Positions 27,988-37,494 of a DNA stretch of 64,000 nucleotides are shown here, in pieces. The stretch's first letter is position 1; the number at the start of each line of letters is the position of its first letter. The position numbers and the translations under genes are program-made. Origin of the DNA: Candidatus Latescibacterota bacterium (GTDB lineage Bacteria; Latescibacterota; UBA2968); NCBI GenBank assembly GCA_021295695.1, contig JAGWBW010000001.1:32093-96092 (forward strand), in the 5' to 3' direction. The notes below the pieces were generated by a model. It did not search any database. It was given only the letters and a program-made list of their open reading frames with translations, and had not been told where the DNA came from.

Positions 27988-29364
27988 TTATATTTCTCTA
28001 AGGATTTGGTAAATATCGCGGGCAACTGTTTCAATATCTCCAGCACCCATAACCAGTAGCAAGTCGCCAGCGCGCAAGTCGTTTAACAATGCCGTTTTTA
28101 GATCATTTAGTGCGGGTGCGTAATTTGCGTCGGGAATTTGATCGGCAAGCCACTTTCCATCAACGCCCGCAATGGGTTCTTCCCGCGCGGGATAAATATC
28201 GGTGATCCACACGCGATCGGCCCGTTGTAGCACTCGGGCGAAATCGGGTGCAAAATCCCGCGTGCGGGTGTACAAATGCGGTTGAAAAGCGACCACAAGG
28301 CGACCGCACCATCCCGCCCGCGCAGCCTGAAGTGTGGCGGCAATTTCTGTAGGGTGATGGGCGTAATCATCAACCACTGCGATACCTTGTGTTTCGCCGA
28401 GTATTTCAAACCGACGGTGAACACCTCGAAATGCTTCGAGACCACGACAAATTTCTTCCCACTTGAGGCCGACATACTTGCCAGCCCCAAGTGCTGAGAG
28501 AGCATTGGTCACATTGTGTTTGCCCGGCACTTGAAGGCGTATGCGCCCCAACCGCGTATTCTTTTCCAACACGTCAAAAGCCATCCCAAAACCATCTTGT
28601 TCAATGCTTGTTGCACGAAGATCGCCACCTGTCAAACCGCAGGTTATTTTTTCGTATCGCTCGTCGAGATTGAGCAGGCGTATCTCGGGGGAGTCGGTAC
28701 ATAATACAGCGCAGCCATCGTTGGGCAGGGTATTGACAAATTGTTCAAAAGTCGCGCGAATGTCGTTCATATCTTCGTAACAGTCGAGGTGATCGGCTTC
28801 CAGCGTCGTCACCACGGCAATTTTGGGTTTTAATGTTAAAAAAGAGCGATCGTATTCGTCGGCTTCTACCACCCAGAGCGCGCCATTGCCAATGTGTAAC
28901 GCGGTTTCCCAACCGCAAATCACACCCCCTACAAGAGCTGTTGGGGCATGGTTTGCGGAGATGAGCATGGTCGCAATCATTGCTGTTGTGGTTGTCTTGC
29001 CGTGCGTACCTGCCACGCATATCGCGGGATGTGGATTCACGAGTTGACCGAGCAATTCGGCGCGGCGCAATAGGGGGATGCCTTTTTCTCGCGCGGCTTT
29101 TCTTTCGGGATTCTCAGAATCCGTCGCCGATGTGTAAACGACGCAGTCGGCTCCAGCGATGGCACTGCGCGCATGTCCAATGCGCACGGGAATGCCGAGT
29201 TGTTCCAAACGCCGGATGAGCGGCGAATCCTGCCGGTCAGAACCCGAAATGAGGCATCCTCGTGCGGCGAGCAATTCGGCCAACGCGCTCATGCTTATGC
29301 CACCAATACCGATAAAATGCACCCGGGTTCCAGCGTCGAATGAGACCATTTTGAAATCGTTCAA
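27988..29364 (-). CDS. murC: UDP-N-acetylmuramate--L-alanine ligase (MurC)
   Basis: ATP-dependent ligase that adds the first residue of the stem peptide. VHFIGIGGISMSALAELL is the UDP-binding N-terminus, GTHGKTTTT (residues 119-127) the ATP loop, and EADEYDRSFL and DDYAHHPTEI are MurC signatures. The start is taken as TTG 29364, whose TTGA overlaps the TGA of ftsW and suggests coupled translation; ATG 29349 is a five-codon-shorter alternative. Neither has a clear Shine-Dalgarno. Confidence 0.96.
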   Translation of the reverse strand: MNDFKMVSFDAGTRVHFIGIGGISMSALAELLAARGCLISGSDRQDSPLIRRLEQLGIPVRIGHARSAIAGADCVVYTSATDSENPERKAAREKGIPLLRRAELLGQLVNPHPAICVAGTHGKTTTTAMIATMLISANHAPTALVGGVICGWETALHIGNGALWVVEADEYDRSFLTLKPKIAVVTTLEADHLDCYEDMNDIRATFEQFVNTLPNDGCAVLCTDSPEIRLLNLDERYEKITCGLTGGDLRATSIEQDGFGMAFDVLEKNTRLGRIRLQVPGKHNVTNALSALGAGKYVGLKWEEICRGLEAFRGVHRRFEILGETQGIAVVDDYAHHPTEIAATLQAARAGWCGRLVVAFQPHLYTRTRDFAPDFARVLQRADRVWITDIYPAREEPIAGVDGKWLADQIPDANYAPALNDLKTALLNDLRAGDLLLVMGAGDIETVARDIYQILREI

Positions 29365-30566
29365 CGTCGGGGAATGATGAGGTGATGTTGTCTGTACATC
29401 GCGTGCCGGGGAACGACTTGCGATGCAGCAGGTGAGTGACGGGTTTTGTTTCGAGTATTCGTCCGTCCTATACCAATGAGCACACCTGTCGCGGAGAGTG
29501 TAAACATCAAGGATGAACCACCGTAGCTGATAAAGGGAAGGGGAAGTCCCGTGACAGGCAGCAACCCGGTAGCCACACCCATGTTGATCAGAGCATAAAT
29601 CAGAATCGTAATGGTAATACCAGAAGCGAATAGAAAACCAAAGGTATCAGGGGCTTTGCGGGCAATGCGAAATCCGCACCGCCCAAAAATTAAAAATAAA
29701 ATTAAAACGAGCATGGTGCCCCACAAACCGAGCTCTTCACCCACAATACTAAATACAAAATCGGTATGAGGCTCGGGCAAAAAGAAATATTTTTGCTGGC
29801 CCTGTCCCAGGCCCGTGCCCCAAAATCCACCACTGCCCAGGGCGAGAAGGGATTGCGCGAGGTGATAGCCCGTATTTTGTACATCGTCGCTGGGAAAGAG
29901 AAAGGTCATCACGCGCTCGCGGCGATACCCAAAAACAAAAACAATCACATACAAAATGGGCAAAAGACCCGCGCACGTTGCCATAAGATGTCGCAACCGC
30001 ACACCGCCAAGATAGAGCATCAATGCACAGGTTATCCCAATCGCCACCGCTGTACCCAAATCGGGTTGTATCAAAATCATCACCATTGCCGTGCCGATTA
30101 CCACGGCATGGGGTAAAAAGCCCGATTTGAAATTTTCAATCACTTCCTGGCGGCGCGTCAGGGAATCGGCCAGGTAAAGTACCAGCACCACGCGCATCAT
30201 ATCGGCGGGTTGGAATTGCCCTCCCGGCAATGGTATCCATCGATACGCACCTCTCACTTTGCCAATGCCAAATAACTTGAGGATGAGTACCACGAGCAAA
30301 AAACCAAAAGCTATTACCAATATCAAACGCGCTTTTTTTCGCCAGACTCGATAATCTATGTGAATTAGCAGAACCATCACCGCCAGACTGATGGCCATGC
30401 GAATGGCCCAGCGGTTGAGAAAAAAATTGCTGTTGTCAAATCGCAGTTGCGCCAATCCAGAACTGGCACTATACACCATCACCGTACCAAAGCCCACCAG
30501 CATAACCACAATGAGTAGGAGCAAGATCCAGGTTCGATCATCTCTTTGTTCGTTTGTCAGTGTCAT
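29361..30566 (-). CDS. ftsW: Septal peptidoglycan polymerase FtsW (SEDS family)
   Basis: Ten-helix SEDS glycosyltransferase that polymerises lipid II at the septum with its partner PBP FtsI. Typical blocks are VMVYSASSGLAQLRF at the first helix, QFQPADMMRVVLVLYLA, LIQPDLGTAVAI containing the catalytic Asp of the long periplasmic loop, and GLPLPFISYGGSSLMFTL. In most clusters mraY and murD precede and murG follows; here murF ends only 12 bases upstream and murC overlaps downstream. Confidence 0.95.
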   Translation of the reverse strand: MTLTNEQRDDRTWILLLLIVVMLVGFGTVMVYSASSGLAQLRFDNSNFFLNRWAIRMAISLAVMVLLIHIDYRVWRKKARLILVIAFGFLLVVLILKLFGIGKVRGAYRWIPLPGGQFQPADMMRVVLVLYLADSLTRRQEVIENFKSGFLPHAVVIGTAMVMILIQPDLGTAVAIGITCALMLYLGGVRLRHLMATCAGLLPILYVIVFVFGYRRERVMTFLFPSDDVQNTGYHLAQSLLALGSGGFWGTGLGQGQQKYFFLPEPHTDFVFSIVGEELGLWGTMLVLILFLIFGRCGFRIARKAPDTFGFLFASGITITILIYALINMGVATGLLPVTGLPLPFISYGGSSLMFTLSATGVLIGIGRTNTRNKTRHSPAASQVVPRHAMYRQHHLIIPRR

Positions 30567-30578
30567 AGCTGACGCGCC

Positions 30579-31955
30579 CTACATTTCAAATCCCAACGCT
30601 GTAACTATTCTTTCCATTGCAATGCCGCGTGATCCCTTGATGAGCATCAAGTCTCCGGGTTTCAAATAAGCCTGCAATGCCCCGGTTAACGCATCCTGGT
30701 CTGCATAAGCCCACGCCTGATCTATACCTGCTTCGCGCCCCCCTTCAACGACCACCGGTGCCAGGTCACCCAATGCGAAAAGTGCGTCAATGTGGCGATT
30801 GCCCGCTTCGCGCCCCAACGCCCGATGTGCGTCGTGGGTCATTGCCCCTAATTCGCGCATATCGCCCACCACTGCGACCCGCCGACCATCCACCTCAATT
30901 TGTGATAGGGTCTCAAGTGCTGCCCGCATCGACGCGGGATTGGCGTTGTACGTGTCGTTGATCATGCGAATCCCATTGTGTTCCAGCACCTGGCTTCTCA
31001 GTTTGGTCAGCGTAAAATTTTCAAGTGCTTTTGCCGCATCTTGTAGGGGCACATTGAGTGCCCAACCTGCTGTTGCAGCCATTAGCGCGTTATACACATT
31101 GTGCTTGCCCGGAATTGACAGGTGAAAAGAATGGCCCTGTAGAGAGAAATGACCAAAGCCCTTCTGATCCAGTTTGAGTCCCTCCCCACGAAACTGACAT
31201 ATCTGCTCGATGCCAATGCCCAGGAGTCTCCCCTTAACTTTTGCTTGCTCCTTGGACAAAAACAGGTCATCGAGATTCAAGATAGTCATAGAAGACTCGT
31301 CTAGATATTCCAGAAGTTCCCCTTTGGCTTTTGCCACACCCTCTACAGAGCCGAAAAACTCGATATGTGCTGGTCCGATATTGGTTATCATGCCGATGGT
31401 CGGTTGCGCAATTTCGCACAGATAGCGCATGCCACCGCGTTCGGTAATGCCCATTTCAATAACTGCGACATCGCAATGTGCCGACAGGTTAAATAAGGTG
31501 AGCGGCACTCCCAGTCTGTTATTGAGATTTCCCCGTGTCGCCAAAACCCGATACCGCGTGTTCAAAACAGCAGCGACCATATCTTTGGTCGTGGTTTTGC
31601 CACTGCTACCCGTAATGCCAATAACGGGAATGTCGAAACGCCTGCGATAAAACCGCGCCAGATCGCCCAGGGCTAAATCAGGTGCATCGACGACGATCAG
31701 AGCTTGCCACGATTCTCGAGCACCAGATCGGGCGACCACTGCAGCACAGGCTCCCCTGGCAAATGCAGCGTCCAAAAATTGGTGACCATCGACCTTTTCA
31801 CCGGGCAGTGCAAAGAAAATTTCGCCCGGTTTGAGTGTCCGCGTATCAATACTGACTCCTGTTGGCACAATAGCGGTGGGATCACCCTGTCCGGTCCAGT
31901 GGCCTCGGGTTGATTCAATTACATCTGATAGCGTTAATCCTTCCATATAACCCAT
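30579..31955 (-). CDS. murF: UDP-MurNAc-tripeptide--D-alanyl-D-alanine ligase (MurF)
   Basis: Adds D-Ala-D-Ala to the UDP-MurNAc tripeptide. VSIDTRTLKPGEIFFAL is the N-terminal nucleotide-sugar region, ITGSSGKTTTKDM the ATP loop (near residues 114-126), and NDTYNANPASMRAAL the diagnostic MurF motif. The start is set at ATG 31955, whose A is the last base of the murE TGA (TGATG overlap); ATG 31946 is a close alternative. Confidence 0.95.
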   Translation of the reverse strand: MGYMEGLTLSDVIESTRGHWTGQGDPTAIVPTGVSIDTRTLKPGEIFFALPGEKVDGHQFLDAAFARGACAAVVARSGARESWQALIVVDAPDLALGDLARFYRRRFDIPVIGITGSSGKTTTKDMVAAVLNTRYRVLATRGNLNNRLGVPLTLFNLSAHCDVAVIEMGITERGGMRYLCEIAQPTIGMITNIGPAHIEFFGSVEGVAKAKGELLEYLDESSMTILNLDDLFLSKEQAKVKGRLLGIGIEQICQFRGEGLKLDQKGFGHFSLQGHSFHLSIPGKHNVYNALMAATAGWALNVPLQDAAKALENFTLTKLRSQVLEHNGIRMINDTYNANPASMRAALETLSQIEVDGRRVAVVGDMRELGAMTHDAHRALGREAGNRHIDALFALGDLAPVVVEGGREAGIDQAWAYADQDALTGALQAYLKPGDLMLIKGSRGIAMERIVTALGFEM

Positions 31956-33409
31956 CACCCCACTTTGCACTTGAGTATTTCCCGTGCAACTTCCCGATCG
32001 TCAAAAGGGGTTTTAATCCCATTAATTTCCTGATAATTTTCATGCCCCTTGCCCGCAATGAGCACGAAGTCGCCCGCTCGCGCTTTTGCAATGGCCTTTT
32101 CAATTGCCCGTCGGCGATTGGGTTCAACGATGTGCGGGGCATCGCCCAGGCCGGGCAAAATATCGGCAATGATGGCATTGGGGTCTTCAGTGCGAGGATT
32201 GTCTGATGTCACTACAGATAGATCGGCCAATCGCGCCGATAGGTCACCCATCACAGGGCGCTTGCCCTTGTCGCGGTCCCCGCCGCACCCAAATACGCAA
32301 ATCAATTGTCCTCGGGCAAATGCGCGCGCGGTTTGAAGCACATTTTTTAGTCCATCTGGCGCGTGTGCATAATCGACAAATACCCCAAAATTTTGCCCAC
32401 AATCAATGCCTTCAAAACGACCCGGAATCCGAATTTCTCGCAATGCATCTGTGATGATGTCAGGTTTGATCTCCAATGCGAGGCCAGCAGTGACAGCCGC
32501 AGTGGCATTGTACAGTTGAAAATCACCCCGAAGTTCCAGTTCCAGGTCCATCAGTCCGTGTGGTGTTTGCAAGCAAAGTCGCGTACCGTCTTGTGAAGTG
32601 CTACCCTCTAAAATGCGCACTGTCGCATCTTCTGCGCGTCCATAGCGCAACAAGTGTGCCGAACATTTTTGCATCAATATTTTTGATGCTGCGTCGTCTG
32701 TATTGACGACTGCATAAGCATCCGATCTGAGATTGTCAAAGAGCCGTGCCTTGGCAGCTAAATAGGCGTCAGGCGTGTTGTGATAATCCAGATGATCGCG
32801 CGTCAGGTTGGTAAATACCGCAACTTCATAATCAATGTCCAACACGCGGTTTTGCGCCAGTCCGTGTGAGGTCACTTCCATCGCGGCTGACCGGCATCCC
32901 GCATCAACCATTGCGCGAAACATACGGTGTAAGTCGTGTGCCTGCGGCGTAGAATTGTGCGATATTTCGCGTGTTGTGCCGAGGTCGTGTTCAATAGTTC
33001 CAATCAAACCCGGTGCAAAACCAGCCGCATCAAGCACCGCGCGGATGAGATAAACGGTCGATGTTTTGCCATTGGTGCCCGTAACACCGATCATTTTCAA
33101 CTGTTCACTCGGCTTGTTGTAAAAACGACGGGCAATATGTGCAAGTGCGCGGTGCGTGTTGGTCGTTTGAACAAAAGCCGTATCCCCTACATCAACATCG
33201 CGTTCGGCAACAACGGCTCGAGCACCCGCCTGAATCGCCTGGAAAATAAATGGATGTCGATCTGCAATGTCGCCATCGGCACTGAGCGCGACAAATACAT
33301 CGCCTTCTTTGACACCCCCCGAATGGGTTGCAATACCCCCGATATTGGGATTATTTCCGCGTACCCTCACGACATCTGGCACGTCGGATAGCAATTCTCG
33401 CAGGCGCAT
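31955..33409 (-). CDS. murE: UDP-MurNAc-L-Ala-D-Glu--meso-diaminopimelate ligase (MurE)
   Basis: Adds the third residue of the stem peptide. VTGTNGKTSTVYL (near 109-121) is the ATP loop, and MEVTSHGLAQNRV and TNLTRDHLDYH are Mur ligase signatures. The amino-acid specificity loop reads TSDNPRTEDP: the DNPR motif is characteristic of meso-diaminopimelate-adding MurE rather than the Lys type. That fits a diderm wall and the dapA-dapB operon at 52.8-54.7 kb. It starts four bases after the ftsI stop. Confidence 0.96.
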   Translation of the reverse strand: MRLRELLSDVPDVVRVRGNNPNIGGIATHSGGVKEGDVFVALSADGDIADRHPFIFQAIQAGARAVVAERDVDVGDTAFVQTTNTHRALAHIARRFYNKPSEQLKMIGVTGTNGKTSTVYLIRAVLDAAGFAPGLIGTIEHDLGTTREISHNSTPQAHDLHRMFRAMVDAGCRSAAMEVTSHGLAQNRVLDIDYEVAVFTNLTRDHLDYHNTPDAYLAAKARLFDNLRSDAYAVVNTDDAASKILMQKCSAHLLRYGRAEDATVRILEGSTSQDGTRLCLQTPHGLMDLELELRGDFQLYNATAAVTAGLALEIKPDIITDALREIRIPGRFEGIDCGQNFGVFVDYAHAPDGLKNVLQTARAFARGQLICVFGCGGDRDKGKRPVMGDLSARLADLSVVTSDNPRTEDPNAIIADILPGLGDAPHIVEPNRRRAIEKAIAKARAGDFVLIAGKGHENYQEINGIKTPFDDREVAREILKCKVG

Positions 33410-33412
33410 ATC

Positions 33413-35491
33413 TCAGCTTTCTCGTTTGCATTCGACCGTGCACACTGTTCCCGGTTTTACGGGTACTCCCGGTTCGGGCGACTGTGCGATCACCCGTCCA
33501 CTACCCGAAATTTTGATCTGAAACCCCAACTGTGTCAGTTGTGCAACTGCCTGCCGCACGGGTGCTCCGCGCAAATCGGGCATGTAAAGCGACTCTGGAC
33601 CTTTGGCTTCTGTGCGGCGATCGGGGGCGGCGATTGGTGCAGAAGCCAAAAACAACGAGACATTATTTTCTTCAATGTCGATATGCTGTCCAACAACGCG
33701 GTCTCCTTCACCCGCAATTTGATAGGTCATTCCCAGGCGTTTCAGAGCATCTGTTGCAGCTTTGCGCGAAAGGCCCACCAGATGGATGTCGGCGCGTGGA
33801 GGCGGAGGTGGCTGCTCATCGAGCAAAGGAGCACTATGGCGCAGAGGGGTTTGCCGCAGGCTCAAAATTCGCTGTACAATACGTTTGAAAACAGGTGCCG
33901 CAACCAGACTTGCCCAGTGAATCCTTTTGGGACTATCTATAGCCACCAGGCACAGCAGTTCGGGGCGTTCGACGGGCAAAAACCCCACAAAAGACGGAAT
34001 GTAGCGATTGGGATCATATCCACGTTGTCCTTCTTTCACTTGCTGCGCTGTTCCGGTTTTTCCGGCGACACGAAAACCATGTATGCGCGCATTTTTTCCG
34101 GTGCCGTGTTTGACAACACCCTCGAGAAAACTGGTAAGAGTACGCGCTGTTTCAGGCGATATCACCTGTCGAATTGGTCTGGGCGATCCCTCGGCCGTTG
34201 TGGAATCTTTGCGAGAAGCTTTTAAAAAAATACGCGGCGTCATCAATCGCCCCCCATTGGCAATCGCGCTATAAGCAGAGGCGACCTGAAGGGCGGTCAC
34301 GGCGATCTCTTGTCCAATGGAAATGGTTTCGAGAGATCGCGCAGACCACGCATCGGGATGCCGAAGTTGACCGCCGACTTCGCCCGGTAAATCCACACCT
34401 GTTTTGGAGCCAAAGCCAAACAAGCGTATCTGGCGAAATAAGGGACCTTTTTCCACTTTACGCGCAATTTTAGCTGTGCCGATATTGCTCGATTCTTCCA
34501 TCACTTCTCGCACGGTCAGCCAGCCGCTGGGATGAGAATCTCGAAGCACCTTGCCGCCAGCAATACGCATTCTGCCATTTTCACAGAAAATTTTATCTTC
34601 TGGCTCAACCAAACCGGCTTCAAGCGCGGCGGCAAATGCTACAATCTTAAAGGTCGAACCTGGCTCGAACTGATCGGTCGCCGCCCGATTGCGCCGTACC
34701 CAGAGTTCTGATTTTGAAAAATCATTTGGATCGTAAAAAGGCGCGTTTGCCAGTGCTAAAATTTCGCCTGTATGGGGTTCTATCACAATGGCGATGCCGC
34801 TTTTGGCATCGAATTTCTGCATGCCTTTTAGCAATTCTTCTTCTGCAATGGCCTGATAATCGACATCGATGGTGAGGGTGATATCATCGCCATTTTTTGG
34901 CATCTGTCGAACTGCGCCGAGCGTGCTGAGCATTTGACCTCGCGCATCAACGCGTGCGGATAATTCCCCTGGTTCACCTCTCAAGGTTGGATTAAAAGCG
35001 CGTTCAATCCCTTCAATTCCCAGGCCATCGGTATCGGTATATCCCAATACCTGACCCGCCAGAGTCCCCATGGGATAATTGCGCCGCATCTCGACAATGC
35101 GACCGATCCCTTCTGGCAATCCGGCAGGCGCATCAATGACCTGACGAGCGAGCCATACGAAGGAGCGCGATTGATCGACCTTTTTCAGGAGAGCTGCTTC
35201 ATCGTGCCCAGACTGTCGAGAAAACCGAACGGCGAGCGCGCGCAGGCTGTCCTTATCGGATATTTGATTGAGAAAGAACGATTGAGATTCGAAATTTGTC
35301 GCCATTACTCGGCCGCGCCGGTCAAAAATGCGTCCTCTTTCTGCCAGTAGAACCCGTTTCTTGACATGCTGACTGCGCGCTTGATCTGTGTATGCCTCTA
35401 CTGACCAGATTTGTAGAGAAACCAGTCGAAACGCCAAAAGTAGCGCGAATCCCATACCGAAAAGCGCAATTATTCTTAAGCGGATATTCAT
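33413..35491 (-). CDS. ftsI: Septal penicillin-binding protein FtsI with two PASTA domains
   Basis: Monofunctional transpeptidase (class B PBP). An N-terminal membrane anchor is followed by a dimerisation domain (ERGRIFDRRGRVMA) and the transpeptidase domain with FEPGSTFKI (catalytic Ser near residue 279), the SSN motif in EESSNIGTAK and VAGKTGTAQQ. Two PASTA domains close the protein, about 565-625 (HLVGLSRKAATDALKRLGM) and 635-690 (YMPDLRGAPVRQAVAQL). PASTA-bearing FtsI is uncommon in E. coli-like diderms but known in other phyla. Its ATG overlaps the ftsL stop by one base (TAATG). Confidence 0.95.
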   Translation of the reverse strand: MNIRLRIIALFGMGFALLLAFRLVSLQIWSVEAYTDQARSQHVKKRVLLAERGRIFDRRGRVMATNFESQSFFLNQISDKDSLRALAVRFSRQSGHDEAALLKKVDQSRSFVWLARQVIDAPAGLPEGIGRIVEMRRNYPMGTLAGQVLGYTDTDGLGIEGIERAFNPTLRGEPGELSARVDARGQMLSTLGAVRQMPKNGDDITLTIDVDYQAIAEEELLKGMQKFDAKSGIAIVIEPHTGEILALANAPFYDPNDFSKSELWVRRNRAATDQFEPGSTFKIVAFAAALEAGLVEPEDKIFCENGRMRIAGGKVLRDSHPSGWLTVREVMEESSNIGTAKIARKVEKGPLFRQIRLFGFGSKTGVDLPGEVGGQLRHPDAWSARSLETISIGQEIAVTALQVASAYSAIANGGRLMTPRIFLKASRKDSTTAEGSPRPIRQVISPETARTLTSFLEGVVKHGTGKNARIHGFRVAGKTGTAQQVKEGQRGYDPNRYIPSFVGFLPVERPELLCLVAIDSPKRIHWASLVAAPVFKRIVQRILSLRQTPLRHSAPLLDEQPPPPPRADIHLVGLSRKAATDALKRLGMTYQIAGEGDRVVGQHIDIEENNVSLFLASAPIAAPDRRTEAKGPESLYMPDLRGAPVRQAVAQLTQLGFQIKISGSGRVIAQSPEPGVPVKPGTVCTVECKRES

Positions 35492-35805
35492 TATCGACTC
35501 AAATACAAATTTTTCGGTGGCTCACTTGGGAACACCATCCCCAATTCTCGAACGGCAATATCGCGAATGCGATTGCTCTGCTTCAAACTCGCTGTGCGTG
35601 CGAGGAGTCGCTCTTGCTGATGCAAAAGGTTTTTTCGCTCAGCACGCAACCGATCAATTTCACGTCCCTGACTCTGAGTTTGCACATGTCCCCACATATA
35701 AATCAGCAATCCCGCAACGAGGAGAATGACCGATAAAAAACCAGAGCGATAAATCCCCCAGGGTGGGCGTGGTTCCGAAGTCACGACAGAGGTCCTCGAT
35801 GGCAT
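35491..35805 (-). CDS. ftsL: FtsL-like cell division protein
   Basis: 104 residues: a short cytosolic start, one transmembrane helix (about 22-41) and a periplasmic coiled coil (REIDRLRAERKNLLHQQERLLA). It ends with IRDIAVRELGMVFPSE, resembling the FtsL/FtsB/DivIC C-terminal motif. Sequence is poorly conserved in this family, so position between rsmH and ftsI is the main argument. It overlaps the 3' end of rsmH by 25 bases and ftsI by one. Confidence 0.82.
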   Translation of the reverse strand: MPSRTSVVTSEPRPPWGIYRSGFLSVILLVAGLLIYMWGHVQTQSQGREIDRLRAERKNLLHQQERLLARTASLKQSNRIRDIAVRELGMVFPSEPPKNLYLSR

Positions 35806-36755
35806 AACCAGGGCTGAGCGGAAACACCGAGACGTTGTGCCACGCGAAGCGTTGCGCTGCGTGCCCGTGGGTTTTGGGCGATTTCCACCCGATTTGGTCG
35901 AATGACTCGCTTTTTCGGCAAGGTCAATACGGGCACACGATCACAGGCACATATGGGCAGATCAACAGGCCCGATACAATCGCGCGTGCCCAGTCCAAAA
36001 ATCCGTTTGACAGCGCGGTGTTCCAGCGAATGATAAGACAAAACGCCAATGCGCCCCCCGGGTTTGAGCAGGTCAATAGCCGTTTGGAGCGCGTCTTCAA
36101 GATGTGTCAATTCGTCGTTCACCTCAATGCGAAGTGCCTGAAATACTCGCGCAAGGGTCTTTTGTTTTCGAGGCCCATAGCTGTGCCGCACAATTACATC
36201 GGCCAGGTCGTCCGTATAATTAAGAGGTCTGTTTTCACAGATTGCTCGGGCAATGCGGGCAGCAGCGCGTTCTTCACCATACGTTTTGATGACCTGGGTC
36301 AAATTTTTCTGCGAATACGAATTAACCACCTCGCGGGCCGTGCATTTTGCATCGGGTCCCATACGCATATCGAGCGCACCGCGTTGCTGAAAACTGAACC
36401 CTCGGTCGGCATTGTCAATCTGGTGAGATGAGAGACCCAGATCAAATACAATGCCCGTGATTGTCGCAAGGCCCTGTTCTGCCAAAATGTGTCGGAGGTT
36501 CCAAAATGGTGCTTGCACTGTATAAACCCGATCTTTGAATGGGGTCAGGCGTTTTGCCGCGACTTCGATGGCTTTGGGATCGCGGTCAATGCCGATCAAT
36601 TTGCCATCAGGTCCCAGATGCTTGAGCACAATTTCAGCGTGTCCACCTCCGCCCAGGGTAGCATCGACATAAATTCCATTGGGATCGGTTATGAGATATT
36701 TTGACACATCTGGCCCCAAGATCGGGACGTGATACTCTGGGGCCTTGTTGTGCAT
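35781..36755 (-). CDS. rsmH: 16S rRNA (cytosine1402-N4)-methyltransferase RsmH (MraW)
   Basis: SAM-dependent methyltransferase that modifies C1402 in the ribosomal P site. The N-terminus HVPILGPDVSKYL leads into the SAM loop DATLGGGGHAEIVL. LIGIDRDPKAIE and GIVFDLGLSSHQID are strongly conserved, and FQALRIEVNDEL and LSYHSLEHRAVKRIF are C-terminal family blocks. 324 residues, as expected. It is second in the division cluster, 77 bases after mraZ across an AT-rich spacer containing a 13-base tandem repeat. Confidence 0.97.
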   Translation of the reverse strand: MHNKAPEYHVPILGPDVSKYLITDPNGIYVDATLGGGGHAEIVLKHLGPDGKLIGIDRDPKAIEVAAKRLTPFKDRVYTVQAPFWNLRHILAEQGLATITGIVFDLGLSSHQIDNADRGFSFQQRGALDMRMGPDAKCTAREVVNSYSQKNLTQVIKTYGEERAAARIARAICENRPLNYTDDLADVIVRHSYGPRKQKTLARVFQALRIEVNDELTHLEDALQTAIDLLKPGGRIGVLSYHSLEHRAVKRIFGLGTRDCIGPVDLPICACDRVPVLTLPKKRVIRPNRVEIAQNPRARSATLRVAQRLGVSAQPWLCHRGPLS

Positions 36756-36790
36756 AACTTATTGTTTTTAATTTTGTTGTCGATAATTCG

Positions 36791-36823
36791 AATATTTATT
36801 CCAAATATTTATTCCAAATATTG
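36791..36823. repeat. 13-bp tandem repeat in the mraZ-rsmH spacer
   Basis: AATATTTATTCCA is repeated twice perfectly (36791-36816), followed by a partial third copy. It runs into ATTCCAA-ATA-TTGGAAT, a palindrome ending six bases before the mraZ stop. The spacer is markedly AT-rich and might act as a processing or pausing site. Confidence 0.7.
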
Positions 36824-36832
36824 GAATATTCT

Positions 36833-37279
36833 TTACCATTCTAATTTTTCTGCTATGGCTTCTATATCGACGTCGTTTTGAACTTCGTTATACTTATCGG
36901 GATCCCAAATTTCAATACAATCCACAACGCCTGTCAGCGTTGCGCGATCTGTAATACCGACCAAATCCAGATGCTTTCGTGGAATCAATGCGCGCCCCTG
37001 GCGGTCGAGTTTTACCTCATATGCACGCCCCGCCATTGCCCTAACTAATTGTCTTTCATTGCGTTGCGAGTGTCCCAGGTCGCGAAGTTGATCCATGCGC
37101 CGCCGCCATTCATAAGGATCAAATGCCATCAAATAGTCATCAAACAACTTCGTGACGATAATGGAACTTACGCCATTGGGTAGTGCGTTCCGCAATGGTG
37201 CAGGGACAATTAAGCGGCCCTTAGCATCCAGGGGGATATTTTCAAATTCGCCAAAAAATGTGGGGCGGTTATCGGCCAT
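36833..37279 (-). CDS. mraZ: Transcriptional regulator MraZ
   Basis: DNA-binding regulator of the division and cell-wall cluster. Two AbrB-like half-domains are visible: FFGEFENIPLDAKGRLIVPAPLR near the start and YEVKLDRQGRALIPRKHL in the middle, each with the conserved D-x-(K/Q)-G-R core. 148 residues, normal. It is the first gene of the cluster. About 63 bases upstream is a set of three GTGGT repeats at 10-bp spacing, the layout of known MraZ operators, implying autoregulation. No Shine-Dalgarno is evident. Confidence 0.95.
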   Translation of the reverse strand: MADNRPTFFGEFENIPLDAKGRLIVPAPLRNALPNGVSSIIVTKLFDDYLMAFDPYEWRRRMDQLRDLGHSQRNERQLVRAMAGRAYEVKLDRQGRALIPRKHLDLVGITDRATLTGVVDCIEIWDPDKYNEVQNDVDIEAIAEKLEW

Positions 37280-37341
37280 CTGAGAAGCCTGAGGGAGATA
37301 AATTATTATTTTACAAAGTGATATAACAAAAATTTTCAGTC

Positions 37342-37366
37342 ACCACAACCCACCACAATATACCAC
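37342..37366 (-). promoter_or_regulatory. Putative MraZ operator: three direct repeats at 10-bp period
   Basis: On the minus strand GTGGT occurs at 37366-37362, 37356-37352 and 37346-37342, separated by exactly five bases each. The E. coli MraZ operator is three TGGG-type pentamers with five-base spacers; the geometry here is the same and the core similar. It lies between the intergenic region and mraZ, where it could overlap the cluster promoter. Confidence 0.65.
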
Positions 37367-37494
37367 CTGGCTTAAATTAGTAATTCGCGTTTCAAAAGTC
37401 AATTGTTTTATGTAGAAAAATAGGTTATTTATATCTATGCGTTATTGTGACGTCTTTTGAGGGAATTTTGGAAGGACCTCTTTGGAACTCTATT

